Source: CANMXU01 sp052030545
GTDB lineage: Bacteria; Pseudomonadota; Gammaproteobacteria; Enterobacterales; Alteromonadaceae
NCBI RefSeq assembly: GCF_052030545.1
Contig: NZ_JBPDIH010000001.1
Location: forward strand, 310,001-374,000
Direction of reading: 5' to 3'
DNA length: 64,000 nt
Shown here: one piece after another, positions 8,522 through 18,144 of the stretch
Numbering within the stretch: position 1 is the first letter of the stretch
How the letters are laid out: each line of letters begins with the position of its first letter
Position numbers and translations under genes: made by a program
The notes under the pieces: model-generated
What the model was told of the DNA's origin: nothing
Databases searched by the model: none
The model's input: only the letters and a program-made list of their open reading frames with translations

Positions 8522-9214
8522 GTGAATTATTTGGCCATTGACGCCTCAACAGAAGCCTGTTCTGTCGCATTAACCTATCAAGGAAATGTTTTTCATCGCT
8601 TTGAGCTGTGTCCGCAGTCTCACAGCATTGTATTGTTACCTATGGTTGATGAAGTTTTAAAAGAAGCCAATTGTCAGCTTGCTGAATTAGACGGATTGAT
8701 TTATGGCCAAGGTCCGGGCAGTTTCACCGGTGTGCGCATTGGTATTGGTGTTGCTCAAGGTTTGGCATTTGCTGCTAATTTACCCGTTGTTGGCGTTTCA
8801 ACCTTACAAGCGATGGCGCAACAAGCTTACCGTAAAACAGGGGCAATCGAAGTAATCGCAGCAATTGATGCTCGCATGTCTGAAATTTACACAAACGGTT
8901 TTAGCTTAAACGAGAACAAGTTAATGGTTGCCAATCAAGCCGATGCCGTGCTTTCACCAGAAAAAGCGAGCGAGCACTATCAAGGGTTTAACCAACAATT
9001 TTATGGCGTTGGTACTGGTTGGGATGCCTATCAAGCGAACATATCAATTGAAAAATCGAATCAAGGAACACCTGATATCTTGTATCCTGACGCGCTTGAT
9101 ATGTTAACCATAGCAATGGAAAAATTTGCCCAAGGCGAAGCTGTTTCAGCAGAGCAAGCTCAGCCGGTATATGTACGAGATACTGTGTCGTGGAAAAAAT
9201 TACCTGGTAGATAA
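8522..9214 (+). CDS. tsaB: TsaB, tRNA threonylcarbamoyladenosine biosynthesis protein
   Basis: A 230-residue ASKHA-fold partner of TsaD and TsaE in making t6A37 on ANN-decoding tRNAs. MNYLAIDASTEACSVAL matches the TsaB N-terminus, and GQGPGSFTGVRIGIGVAQGLA (split here as GQGPGSFTGVR plus IGIGVAQGLA) is the family signature near 64-85. The start is GTG at 8522. It lies directly downstream of yoaA, as in E. coli, separated by 76 bp. TsaB is a scaffold and lacks the metal site of TsaD. Confidence 0.95.
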   Translation: MNYLAIDASTEACSVALTYQGNVFHRFELCPQSHSIVLLPMVDEVLKEANCQLAELDGLIYGQGPGSFTGVRIGIGVAQGLAFAANLPVVGVSTLQAMAQQAYRKTGAIEVIAAIDARMSEIYTNGFSLNENKLMVANQADAVLSPEKASEHYQGFNQQFYGVGTGWDAYQANISIEKSNQGTPDILYPDALDMLTIAMEKFAQGEAVSAEQAQPVYVRDTVSWKKLPGR

Positions 9215-9282
9215 TAAATTGGTCTCATTATTGCTGAGATATTATCACTGAGTAATAAATGCACAATTATTTGACGTTAGTT

Positions 9283-9299
9283 AAAGTGTATTACACTTT
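9283..9299. promoter_or_regulatory. Perfect palindrome, possible operator
   Basis: AAAGTGTA (9283-9290) and TACACTTT (9292-9299) form an 8-bp perfect inverted repeat with a single central base. A TTGACG (-35-like) at 9271-9276 lies just upstream, so a repressor site overlapping the promoter of the next small gene is plausible. The binding protein is unknown. Confidence 0.35.
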
Positions 9300-9391
9300 G
9301 TTCGTTCGAAATTTATACCGCAAAGGTCAGCACGATCTATATGTATGGCTTTTACCTTTGCCTTTATGGTTTTATTTGTTAGATTAAACTG

Positions 9392-9724
9392 ATGAAAATA
9401 TCTCAAACTGCTTCAGCATTACAAGCTGTAGAACATGCTAAAAAACAAGCGCATGCTTTAAAAAAGCCAGCGGAAGTCGCTCTTGAGCAGGAAAAGCAAC
9501 AAGGCGACAAGCAACAAAGTCGTTTTGATGTTAACGAGCAGTCGTTGCTATTAGTTCAGCAAAATCAGCAGCAACAATCTTCACAGTCGCAATCTTTTAA
9601 GCATACCGATTACGATCAACCATCAATGCAAAACCAAACTGCGGTCTCGGTTTATCAAAGTGTCAGTAACTTAAGTCAGCGGGAAAACATTCAGCAAATA
9701 TTTGGAGTTGATTTACTTGCCTGA
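9392..9724 (+). CDS. Gln-rich hypothetical protein
   Basis: A 110-residue protein I do not recognise. The middle (about 35-75) is dominated by Gln, Ser and Lys and is probably disordered; a short C-terminal segment, RENIQQIFGVDLLA, looks like a conserved amphipathic motif. No signal peptide or membrane segment. ATG start. Its end overlaps the likely TTG start of the membrane protease downstream, so the two are probably translationally coupled. Confidence 0.6.
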   Translation: MKISQTASALQAVEHAKKQAHALKKPAEVALEQEKQQGDKQQSRFDVNEQSLLLVQQNQQQQSSQSQSFKHTDYDQPSMQNQTAVSVYQSVSNLSQRENIQQIFGVDLLA

Positions 9725-10373
9725 GTCCAAATCTAGGTGGAGTAAAAAAACACAATTTTGGTTGTTTTTACTCGCCGCAATTATTGTCCACCAAATTCCT
9801 TTTGTTTCTATTCCATTTAAATGGCTAGAAAGTTTTTTTCATGAAATTAGTCATGGCTTAGCTGCTCTTATTACCGGCGGAAAAATTGTTAGTATTCAGC
9901 TTTTTCCTAATGGTGCTGGGCTTTGTACCACGCGTGGCGGCTTTGGTTTTTTAATTAGCTTTATGGGCTATGCCGGCGCAAGTATATGGGGCGCGATTAT
10001 TTTTTCGATTGCCTCGGTAAATAAGCGTTTAGCGCTTATTTTTAGTAGTGCCATTATTATTTTATTAATAACCTGTATGCTGTTTTGGGTGCGCGACCTG
10101 CTTACCGCGGTAATTGTTGTCGTGTTATTGGCCCTGCTAATTTTGCCGTATAAATTTAAAAAACTGCATTACCTACAACCCTTATTGCAATTGACAGGCA
10201 TGATGGTCTTGCTAAATAGTTTATATAGCCCGCTGCATTTGTTTGACGGACGAGCGATTGGCGATGGCGCTGCCTTAGCGAATATGACCTTTATTCCTGA
10301 AATTATTTGGGTCGCCTTGTGGATGGCAATTGCTGTATTTGCGATATTTTTATTAAGCAAAAAATCACGTTAA
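9717..10373 (+). CDS. M50-family (M50B-like) membrane zinc protease
   Basis: A polytopic inner-membrane protein of about 218 residues. HEISH at residues 42-46 (FFHEISHGLAALITGG) is the HExxH zinc motif in the context seen in M50B-like peptidases; several hydrophobic segments follow (about 75-100, 105-150, 190-215). TTG at 9717 is the likely start because GGAG at 9704-9707 lies at the right distance; an upstream TTG at 9702 would precede this site. It overlaps the preceding small gene by 8 bp. The substrate is unknown; a housekeeping rather than signalling role cannot be told apart. Confidence 0.75.
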   Translation: MPESKSRWSKKTQFWLFLLAAIIVHQIPFVSIPFKWLESFFHEISHGLAALITGGKIVSIQLFPNGAGLCTTRGGFGFLISFMGYAGASIWGAIIFSIASVNKRLALIFSSAIIILLITCMLFWVRDLLTAVIVVVLLALLILPYKFKKLHYLQPLLQLTGMMVLLNSLYSPLHLFDGRAIGDGAALANMTFIPEIIWVALWMAIAVFAIFLLSKKSR

Positions 10374-10415
10374 AAAATACGCTTGTATACTAGGGTATAG
10401 GCTTGTGGAGCGATT

Positions 10416-11285
10416 ATGGCTAATCTGAATATCGAAGAAATATGCTACGATTTGGGCTCGCTATCATTACATGGTTTAGCGTGTGGTAGTGACGACGATG
10501 AAATTGTTTTGTGTCTGCATGGTTGGCTAGATAACGCAGCCAGTTTTTTGCCACTGATGCCATTTTTTGAAAACAAACGTGTTATTGCTATAGATTGGGC
10601 TGGCCACGGCTTTTCAAGTCACCGAAGTGGTGATGCGCATTATCATTTTATTGACTGGGTTTATGACTTATTGCAGTTATTTGAATTAAACCAGTGGCAA
10701 CGTATTAATATTGTTGGGCACTCGATGGGCGGTATGATTGCCTCAGCCTTTAGTGCAGCATTTCCAGAGAAAGTTAAATCACTTACGCTGTTAGACTCTA
10801 TAGGTTTTATTAGCGCCAAAGCTGAACAAACCACAGACCAACTGCGCCAAGGCATGCTTAGTAGGCTAAAAGGGCGTAGCAAACAAAAAAATTGTCACCC
10901 GAGTCAACAGTCAGCAATTAATGCCCGTGTTGCGGTCTCAGATCTCGCCTTTGAACAAGCAAAAATCATTGTAAAACGCGGCTTAGTTAAACAGGCTGAT
11001 GGGTATATTTGGCGGGCAGACAGTCGCTTGCGCATGACATCTCCGTATCGTATTACATATGCGCAAGCTAAGCAGTTTGTTAAAGATATTAAGGTGCCTG
11101 TACAGTTAATTTATGGTGAAAAAGGTATGGAAATGGTAACGGTTGGTTTAGAAAAATTTGGCCCTCTGTTTAATGATTTTACCGCGCATCAATTACCGGG
11201 CGGCCACCATTTTCATATGGAAGTTCCACAAGCTACTGTGCAACTTGTTCAAGCATTTATTGAAAATCTAACAGCAAAAAATTAG
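10416..11285 (+). CDS. Alpha/beta hydrolase
   Basis: A 289-residue cytoplasmic alpha/beta hydrolase fold protein. HGW (35-37) forms the oxyanion region, the nucleophile is Ser103 in VGHSMGG, and the catalytic His lies in GGHHFHME near the C-terminus (about 268-275). The cap region (130-200) is basic. It begins 42 bp after the membrane protease with its own ATG. Substrate cannot be predicted; esterase, thioesterase or haloalkane-dehalogenase-like activities are all possible. The fadD gene downstream has its own leader, so a shared pathway is not implied. Confidence 0.85.
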   Translation: MANLNIEEICYDLGSLSLHGLACGSDDDEIVLCLHGWLDNAASFLPLMPFFENKRVIAIDWAGHGFSSHRSGDAHYHFIDWVYDLLQLFELNQWQRINIVGHSMGGMIASAFSAAFPEKVKSLTLLDSIGFISAKAEQTTDQLRQGMLSRLKGRSKQKNCHPSQQSAINARVAVSDLAFEQAKIIVKRGLVKQADGYIWRADSRLRMTSPYRITYAQAKQFVKDIKVPVQLIYGEKGMEMVTVGLEKFGPLFNDFTAHQLPGGHHFHMEVPQATVQLVQAFIENLTAKN

Positions 11286-11476
11286 AGTAAAATCGCTTTA
11301 TTTTCAGTTTTTCGACTAATATCAACATTAATTAGGGATAATTTGATTTAGACAATTTAAAACGGTTGTTTGATTTTTTGTTCTGTGTTTCAATCAGCGA
11401 TTCGTAGATCAAACTAGCAGCCCAAAAAATTAAAAATATTGCTGGTAGAATAACCAAAAAATAGAGGAGAGATGTT

Positions 11477-13132
11477 GTGGGAAAAATTTGGCTTGAGAAA
11501 AGTTACCCGCCCGGTGTGCCGTTTGAAATTGATGCTGATAAATACTCATCAATAGTTGAAATGTTCAATAAATACACCAAGCAATATTCTCATGTTACCG
11601 CGTTTATCAATATGGGCGCTGAAATTTCATATCAAGAACTATTTGAGCAATCAACAGCTTTCGCTGCTTATTTACAAAACGATTTAGGCCTTAAAAAAGG
11701 CGACAAATTTGCCATTATGGTACCAAACTGTTTGCAATATCCGGTTGCTTTGTTTGGTGCGTTACTGGCGGGTTTAACCGTAGTTAACGTTAACCCACTT
11801 TATACTGCACGTGAATTAGAGCATCAATTAAAAGACTCTGGCACAAAAGCCATGTTGATTATTGAAAATTTCGCGCACACATTGGAAGAAGTTATAGCGA
11901 AAACGCCAGTTGAGCACGTAATTTTAACCTCGCTTGGTGATCGTTTAGGTACGATTAAAGGCGCATTGGTTAACTGTGTTGTTAAGTATATTAAAAAAAT
12001 GGTGCCCAGTTTTAATTTGCCCAATGCAATTCGTTTTAATCATGTCTTGGCAAAAGGTGCGAACCTAACTTTTACACCAGTCGATATTCAAGGAGAGGAC
12101 TTAGCGTTTCTTCAATATACTGGCGGTACTACAGGGGTTTCGAAAGGAGCGATGTTAACCCATAGAAATATGGTGGCAAACCTTGAACAGGCGAAAGCGG
12201 CGATTAAACCGTTATTAAAAGAAGGCGAAGAGATCGTTGTTACTGCCTTACCGCTTTATCATATATTTGCCTTAACGGCGAACTGCCTGACTTTTATTAC
12301 TTTAGGTGGCACCAACTTATTAATCACAAACCCGCGTGATATGCCGGGCTTTGTTAAAGAATTATCGAAATACCCATTTACGGCCGTCACAGGGGTTAAT
12401 ACCTTATTTAATGGTTTGCTTAATACGCCAGGCTTTAAAGATTTAGACTTTAGCACGTTAAAAATGTCGCTCGGCGGCGGTATGGCTGTTCAGCGCCCAG
12501 TTGCAGAGCGCTGGCAAAATGTCACCGGTACACGTTTATTAGAAGGTTATGGCTTAACCGAATGTGCACCTATGGTAACGCTTAGCCCATATGATTTAGC
12601 GAGTTATGACGGTAGTATTGGTGTGCCAGCACCATCAACTGATATTCGTATCATCAAAGAAGACGGCAGTGAAGCAGAAATAGGCGAATCAGGCGAGATG
12701 TGGGTTAAAGGTCCACAAGTGATGAAAGGTTATTATAACCGCCAAGAAGCGACAGATGAAATATTAAAAGATGGCTGGCTCGCGACAGGTGATATTGCCG
12801 AAATGGATTTTAAAGGCTTTTTTAAGATAGTGGATCGCAAAAAAGACATGATTATTGTTTCTGGCTTTAATGTCTTCCCGAATGAAATTGAAGAAGTAGT
12901 GATGATGCATGACGGTATTTTAGAAGCTGCCGCGATTGGTGTGCCTCATGAAGTGTCGGGTGAAGTGGTTAAAGTATTTATTGTTTGTAAAGGTGAAAAA
13001 GTTCTAGAGAAAGAGCTAATCGCGCATTGCAAAGATAACTTAACTAACTATAAAGTGCCTAAACTTATTGAATATCGTGAAGAGTTACCTAAAACGAATG
13101 TTGGTAAAATATTGCGCAGAGAGCTTAGATAA
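11477..13132 (+). CDS. fadD: FadD, long-chain fatty acid-CoA ligase
   Basis: A 551-residue AMP-forming acyl-CoA synthetase that activates fatty acids for beta-oxidation at the inner membrane. The P-loop motif YTGGTTGVSKGAMLTHRN is at 214-231, the A5-type motif EGYGLTECAP follows, then WLATGDIAEMD and the FACS signature region DRKKDMIIVSGFNVFPNEIE; the acyl-adenylate lysine is in NVGKILRRELR at the C-terminus. The start is GTG 11477, directly behind GAGGAGAG; a nearby ATG is out of frame. The 190-bp leader is AT-rich without a recognisable operator. Confidence 0.93.
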   Translation: MGKIWLEKSYPPGVPFEIDADKYSSIVEMFNKYTKQYSHVTAFINMGAEISYQELFEQSTAFAAYLQNDLGLKKGDKFAIMVPNCLQYPVALFGALLAGLTVVNVNPLYTARELEHQLKDSGTKAMLIIENFAHTLEEVIAKTPVEHVILTSLGDRLGTIKGALVNCVVKYIKKMVPSFNLPNAIRFNHVLAKGANLTFTPVDIQGEDLAFLQYTGGTTGVSKGAMLTHRNMVANLEQAKAAIKPLLKEGEEIVVTALPLYHIFALTANCLTFITLGGTNLLITNPRDMPGFVKELSKYPFTAVTGVNTLFNGLLNTPGFKDLDFSTLKMSLGGGMAVQRPVAERWQNVTGTRLLEGYGLTECAPMVTLSPYDLASYDGSIGVPAPSTDIRIIKEDGSEAEIGESGEMWVKGPQVMKGYYNRQEATDEILKDGWLATGDIAEMDFKGFFKIVDRKKDMIIVSGFNVFPNEIEEVVMMHDGILEAAAIGVPHEVSGEVVKVFIVCKGEKVLEKELIAHCKDNLTNYKVPKLIEYREELPKTNVGKILRRELR

Positions 13133-13201
13133 TAAGCGCTTTGATAGCTTTTTGTACCAATGTTGTCGATAAAATATTTTGATACTCGGCAATCATTTTA
13201 T

Positions 13202-13233
13202 AAAAAACGAGCTACCTAGGTAGCTCGTTTTTT
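13202..13233. terminator. Bidirectional intrinsic terminator between fadD and yciK
   Basis: CGAGCTACCT/AGGTAGCTCG is a perfect 20-bp palindrome (13208-13227), with an A-run before and a T-run after it. It serves the convergent fadD and yciK genes. Confidence 0.9.
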
Positions 13234-13276
13234 TATTTCTGTTACTTGAACTTTGATACTTGAAAAAAATTACAAA

Positions 13277-14014
13277 CTATTGGGCTTTTAACGTTTTACC
13301 TGTTTCGCCTATGCTGTCGTCACTCATTAAATATACATATAAGGGCATAATATCTTCAGGAGACGCTAGTTTTGATTTGTCTTCAGCAGGGTAGGCACTT
13401 GCGCGCATTTTGGTTTCAGTTGCGCCAGGGTTAATTGCATTGCAGCGCAGCGTTGAACTGTCGTATTCATCAGCGATAACTTGCATCATGCCTTCGGTTG
13501 CAAATTTAGAAATACTGTAAGCTCCCCAAAACGCACGACCTTTGTTACCAACACCCGATGACGTAAATACTAACGATGCATTTTTAGCATTTAACATGGT
13601 TGGAATAAGTGCTTGAGCGAGTAAGAACTGTGAGGTGACATTCACTTGCATCACATCTTGCCAAATTTGCTCGTGAATTTGTGTAAATGGATTTAATTCG
13701 CCTAACATCGATGCGTTAAGTAGCGCGCCATCAAGTTGTCCAACTTGCTCGGCAATTGTGGCTGCCATATCAACATAATTTTGTTTGGTCGCGCCTTTTA
13801 AGTCTAAAGGGATAATTGCCGGCTCTGGTGCGCCTAATGCCATAATTTCATCGTATACGGCTTCCAATTTCTTTACTGTTTTGCCAAGTAAAATCACCGT
13901 AGCACCTAGTTTGGCATAAGTGAGCGCTGCTTGTCGGCCAATACCGTCGCCAGCACCGGTGATTAAAATGTTTTTATTACTAAGGCAGTTGTCTTTTATT
14001 TGATAATCGAACAT
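13277..14014 (-). CDS. yciK: YciK-type short-chain dehydrogenase/reductase
   Basis: A 245-residue classical SDR. The NAD(P) motif TGAGDGIGRQAA is near residues 20-31, NASMLG is the NAG-type motif, and the catalytic Ser, Tyr and Lys are in FTSSGVG and GAYSISKFATEGMMQV. The sequence is close to E. coli YciK through WQDVMQVNV, GAYSISKFATEGMMQVIADEY and PEDIMPLYVYLM. YciK's substrate is not firmly known. It is transcribed convergently to fadD. Confidence 0.9.
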   Translation of the reverse strand: MFDYQIKDNCLSNKNILITGAGDGIGRQAALTYAKLGATVILLGKTVKKLEAVYDEIMALGAPEPAIIPLDLKGATKQNYVDMAATIAEQVGQLDGALLNASMLGELNPFTQIHEQIWQDVMQVNVTSQFLLAQALIPTMLNAKNASLVFTSSGVGNKGRAFWGAYSISKFATEGMMQVIADEYDSSTLRCNAINPGATETKMRASAYPAEDKSKLASPEDIMPLYVYLMSDDSIGETGKTLKAQ

Positions 14015-14265
14015 GAAAAATGTCTGTTAGTTTCTTATAACAACAATTCTACTCTGTGACTGTGAAGCTGACGAGTGAAAATTTTAAATACGACTACAAT
14101 TAGTAATAAAAATCTCGAAGAAATCAAAAAAAGCTAGCACAACGAAGGATCTTGAGTTAAGTTTAACTGGTCTAACAAGTTGGGCTAGAGCAGTAATAAA
14201 GCAACTAACAGCTATTAACTTGTTTAAAATTTATAAAAAAATAGACTTATTGATGGGGAGATAAA

Positions 14266-16710
14266 ATGAAAAAGCTAGTACTCAGCCTCGCTGTGATTAG
14301 TGCACTAGGACTAAGTGCGTGTGATAGCGAATCACTAGAAGACGCGCAAAACGATGCCATAGAAAATGATACCGGCATTTCGATTGCAGCAAGAGTGAAG
14401 TTTGATCCTAGTAACGGCGACTTATCCGTTCCAAACGATTTATTATTTTTAGAAACAACTGATGGCACGTTAAACCCACCAGTTGATGATCCTACTGATG
14501 GCTCAGATCCTTTTGTCGCGCTTAGTGCACTTGACGGTTGGTCGACAGTAAATCCATTTGTTCTTGATATTATTTTCCCTGAAGGCAAAGAGCTTGACGG
14601 TAACTCAGTATTTAACCCTGAATCTGTGCGTATATTTAAAGCAGTTATGGGCGGTGATACAAGTGATGAACAATGTGCAAGTGTGACTCGTGGATTGGCG
14701 TGTAAAATTGTCTCTGAATTAGCCTACACTACTGATTTTATTACGCAGAAGTCGGGTGATAGTGTTGCAGTAATACCGCTTAAACCACTTGAGCCTAAAA
14801 CAACCTACATTCTGGTAATGACAGATAGCCTGCAAGATGATGCAGGTAACGCTATTGCTCCATCGACGACCTATGAACTTGTTCAACAAGATATTAATAC
14901 CTCACCATTAGGCAGTGAGTCACAACTTGCTTTGCAAGGCGTAATTAATAGCTTTGAAACGGCAGTCGCTAGCGCAGGTGTTGATAAAGAAACAATTATA
15001 TATTCTGCGGCGATAACTACTCAGTCAACATCTGACGTATTAGATACGGTTAAATCGCTATTAGCTGCACCTTTATTACAAGGTGGCATGCCTCCTGTGA
15101 TGATGATTGACCCTTCTACTGAATCTGTTGCCGAAAAACTTGGTATTCCGTCTGCGGCTCTAGAGCTAAATGCATTGTATTCAACAGCAAGTTATCATGA
15201 AGGCACGGTTACATTACCTTATTATTTAGGTATTCCTAGCATGGCTAACCCACAAGCACCGGTTAATGAGTGGTGGACTAGTTTATGTGACTCAGGTGCG
15301 ATGTTAGCCGGTTTAGCGGCAACAAACCCTGAAGCGATCCCTTCAGAAGAAACGCCATTAAGTGTTTCTGATGGGCAGTGTATCGCTATTGCTCAAGCGG
15401 CCGGATTACCTTGGCCGGGTTTAAGGGATCTAAGCTCTGCATTTCCATTAGATACCGAACGTAATTTAACTAAGTTCAGCCCTGTGCCAGCACCTTCGGT
15501 AGCAAGTGATATGCCTTGGATTGGTAACCCAGGCGAGCTTGATGTGCAAATGACCACGCCTGTTATTTCACCAGTAACTGATGCAGTACGTGCAGGTTTT
15601 GGTTTGCCGGCATTAACCGCAATGCCAGAAAATGGTTGGCCTGTAGTTATGCTTCAGCATGGCATTACATCCAAAAAAGAAGATATGTTAGCGATTACTG
15701 GCGTGCTATCAGCATTTGGTTATGCAACCGTTGCAATTGATCATCCGCTTCATGGTAGCCGAGGCTTCGACTTAGACTTTGATGGTACTGACGATATCAA
15801 TGCTTCAACAGTATCCGCAACGCATTATATGAATTTAGCGAGTTTGCTAACAACACGTGATAATTTACGCCAAAGTACAGCAGACCTTTTAGGGCTTCGC
15901 TTTGCTTTAAATGCGACGGTAATTGGTGACGGGACTGGTGATAAAGTCGACGCGAGCAATGTTCATTTCTTAGGTCACTCGTTGGGTGCTATTACGGGTA
16001 TTAACTTTTTAGCATTAACGAATAGCGAATTAGACCCAGCGTTAGACGGCATGTTTGCAGTAGACTCAAATAGTTTGGCAATGCCAGGTGTGATGGTTGC
16101 GAACTTTTTGATGGAATCTGGCGCATTTGCCAATACGATTAAGTCAAGTTTAGCTTATGCTGAGCATGAACACTTCCAAACATACATTGCAGGGGAATAT
16201 CCTGAAGGGGCAACTGCCGCTCAAATCGAAGCAGCATATATAGAGTATGTTGTTATGTACCCCGAAGAGGAGGCAATACTACAGGGTACGTTTTCTTCGT
16301 TTGCGTTTGCAGCTCAAACTGTGACGGACTCGGGTGACCCAGTAAACTATGCAAGCCGCCTTGCAGCAACACAAACGCCGACACATTTAATTGAAGTGGT
16401 TGGTAACGGTGTAGATAACTTATCTGATCAGGTTATTCCAAATACAGTTTCAACTGCACCGTTAGGTGGAACTGAAGGTGCAATTGCCTTATTAGGATTA
16501 GACGGTGTTAGTAGCGGAATCACTCCGGGCTCTGGTGCTGTGCGTTTCTTATATGGAAGTCATAGCTCTATTTTAAGCCATGAACACCAAGAAGGTGTTA
16601 CTGCTAGCCCAGAGTTTGCACTTAAAGCAACTGAGGAAATGCAAGGCCAAGTGGCGGGGTTCTTTAGTTCAGGTGCTATTGTTGTTACAGATGACACTCT
16701 AGTGAACTAG
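14266..16710 (+). CDS. VolA/Pla-1-type lipase lipoprotein
   Basis: An 814-residue secreted lipoprotein with signal MKKLVLSLAVISALGLSAC (lipobox LSAC, Cys19). The first 200 residues resemble the bacterial virulence-factor lipase N-terminal domain, and the lipase core has nucleophile Ser572 in FLGHSLGAITG and a preceding MLQHGITSKKED oxyanion region. In Vibrio cholerae the relative VolA is a surface-exposed lysophospholipase that feeds fatty acids to the cell. The nearby fadD would fit such use, but this is inference. The ATG follows TGGGGAG. Confidence 0.85.
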   Translation: MKKLVLSLAVISALGLSACDSESLEDAQNDAIENDTGISIAARVKFDPSNGDLSVPNDLLFLETTDGTLNPPVDDPTDGSDPFVALSALDGWSTVNPFVLDIIFPEGKELDGNSVFNPESVRIFKAVMGGDTSDEQCASVTRGLACKIVSELAYTTDFITQKSGDSVAVIPLKPLEPKTTYILVMTDSLQDDAGNAIAPSTTYELVQQDINTSPLGSESQLALQGVINSFETAVASAGVDKETIIYSAAITTQSTSDVLDTVKSLLAAPLLQGGMPPVMMIDPSTESVAEKLGIPSAALELNALYSTASYHEGTVTLPYYLGIPSMANPQAPVNEWWTSLCDSGAMLAGLAATNPEAIPSEETPLSVSDGQCIAIAQAAGLPWPGLRDLSSAFPLDTERNLTKFSPVPAPSVASDMPWIGNPGELDVQMTTPVISPVTDAVRAGFGLPALTAMPENGWPVVMLQHGITSKKEDMLAITGVLSAFGYATVAIDHPLHGSRGFDLDFDGTDDINASTVSATHYMNLASLLTTRDNLRQSTADLLGLRFALNATVIGDGTGDKVDASNVHFLGHSLGAITGINFLALTNSELDPALDGMFAVDSNSLAMPGVMVANFLMESGAFANTIKSSLAYAEHEHFQTYIAGEYPEGATAAQIEAAYIEYVVMYPEEEAILQGTFSSFAFAAQTVTDSGDPVNYASRLAATQTPTHLIEVVGNGVDNLSDQVIPNTVSTAPLGGTEGAIALLGLDGVSSGITPGSGAVRFLYGSHSSILSHEHQEGVTASPEFALKATEEMQGQVAGFFSSGAIVVTDDTLVN

Positions 16711-16738
16711 CACGAATCTATCGATAAAGATAAAAATT

Positions 16739-16770
16739 AAGCCGATTAACCGCTATGTTAATCGGCTTTT
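16739..16770 (+). terminator. Intrinsic terminator after the lipase gene
   Basis: AAGCCGATTAAC (16739-16750) pairs with GTTAATCGGCTT (16757-16768) and is followed by a T-run. A 6-nt loop; about 30 bp behind the stop codon. Confidence 0.9.
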
Positions 16771-16903
16771 TTATAGGCGCTAACTTATCTTGCAACGACC
16801 TCTTTAAATTCTGAATACTTCCCCCATATAATAATCAACATAACCGAGACAAAATAACTGCAATAAAGAGTGCTTCTTTATTGCATGTTTTAGGAGAGAG
16901 CTG

Positions 16904-17947
16904 TTGGAATTTTTATACGAATACGGACTATTTTTGGCAAAAGCGATTACATTTGTTGTTGCCATTATTGCAATTGTTGCCGTGGTTGCTTCTACCGCAA
17001 TTAAGCAAGGCAGTAAAAAAGGTGAGTTGGAGATCACCGATTTATCTGAACAATACCAAGACGTCGAGCAAGACTTTATTCATCACTTATTGAGTAAAGA
17101 AGAGCTTAAAGAAAAAGAAAAGCAAGATAAAAAGGCTGAAAAAGAAAAATCTAAAGCCAATAAAAAAGCAGCTAAAGCAGAAAAAAAGGACGAACCTGCA
17201 CGTTTGTTTGTGGTTGACTTTAAAGGCAGCATTGATGCCAAAGAAGTGAGCTCTTTACGTGAAGAAATCAGTGCGATTTTAACCGTTGCTACCGAAAAAG
17301 ATGAAGTTTTTGTTCGTCTCGAAAGCGGCGGTGGTATGGTGCATGGATACGGTTTAGCCGCTTCTCAGCTTGATAGAATTCGCCAACACAATATTCCATT
17401 AACCGCATCGGTAGATAAAGTTGCTGCGAGTGGCGGTTATATGATGGCGTGTGTCGCAGATAAAATTATCTCAGCGCCATTTGCTATTGTTGGATCAATT
17501 GGCGTTATTGCGCAATTGCCTAACTTCAATAAGTTACTCAAGAAAAATGACATTGATTACGAACAATTCACCGCAGGTGAATTTAAGCGCACAGTGACCA
17601 TGTTTGGTGAAAACACTGATAAAGGTCGTGAAAAATTTGTTGAAGAGCTTGAAGAAACCCATGTTCTGTTCAAAGACTTTGTTAGCGAACATCGTCCAAG
17701 TTTAGATGTGGCCAAAGTGGCTACAGGTGAGCATTGGTTTGGTTTAAAAGCAAAAGAGCTAGGTTTGGTTGATAATATTCAAACCAGTGATGATTACTTG
17801 CAAGCGGCGAGTAAAGAGCAGCAAGTGATTTTAGTGAAATATGCAACGAAAAAAGGCTTAGCTGAAAAGTTTTCTAAAGCTGCTTCATTATCGTTTGAAA
17901 GCATTATTGGCAAGCTGTGGCAAAATAACCGTATTTTCCCTAACTAA
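16904..17947 (+). CDS. sohB: SohB, inner-membrane S49 serine protease
   Basis: A 347-residue protein. An N-terminal membrane anchor (about 8-31) is followed by a highly charged Lys/Glu linker (50-97) and then the S49 peptidase domain. The nucleophile is Ser176 in AASGGYMMA, and the Lys of the Ser-Lys dyad is probably the one in AGEFKRTVT; SGGGMVHGYG and GSIGVIAQ are further S49 motifs. The start is TTG 16904, with AGGAGAG at 16892-16898. In E. coli sohB lies near topA and cysB, which are also in this window, though not adjacent here. Confidence 0.92.
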   Translation: MEFLYEYGLFLAKAITFVVAIIAIVAVVASTAIKQGSKKGELEITDLSEQYQDVEQDFIHHLLSKEELKEKEKQDKKAEKEKSKANKKAAKAEKKDEPARLFVVDFKGSIDAKEVSSLREEISAILTVATEKDEVFVRLESGGGMVHGYGLAASQLDRIRQHNIPLTASVDKVAASGGYMMACVADKIISAPFAIVGSIGVIAQLPNFNKLLKKNDIDYEQFTAGEFKRTVTMFGENTDKGREKFVEELEETHVLFKDFVSEHRPSLDVAKVATGEHWFGLKAKELGLVDNIQTSDDYLQAASKEQQVILVKYATKKGLAEKFSKAASLSFESIIGKLWQNNRIFPN

Positions 17948-18054
17948 GCTATTCGCTATTGTGAGATGTTTTGAAGGCAATCGATAACCTAAAATGCTCA
18001 TAGTCGGGTATAACATTGCTCAACAGCTACCTAACAAATAGAACGTTGAGAAAC

Positions 18055-18084
18055 AAAAACGCCAGCATAAATGCTGGCGTTTTT
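18055..18084. terminator. Bidirectional terminator, sohB / symporter
   Basis: CGCCAGCAT (18060-18068) and ATGCTGGCG (18071-18079), with A- and T-runs on the two sides. It lies between two convergent genes. Confidence 0.88.
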
Positions 18085-18144
18085 ATTTGTACGAAGCTTA
18101 CTAAATATAAGCTACATAGAGAAGACCCTGTAACAAAACCTAAA

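Noticed and set aside
9230..9390. A gene-free stretch checked for a tRNA
   Set aside because: No cloverleaf with acceptor, D- and T-arm could be drawn; the region instead holds a palindrome and a -35-like hexamer.
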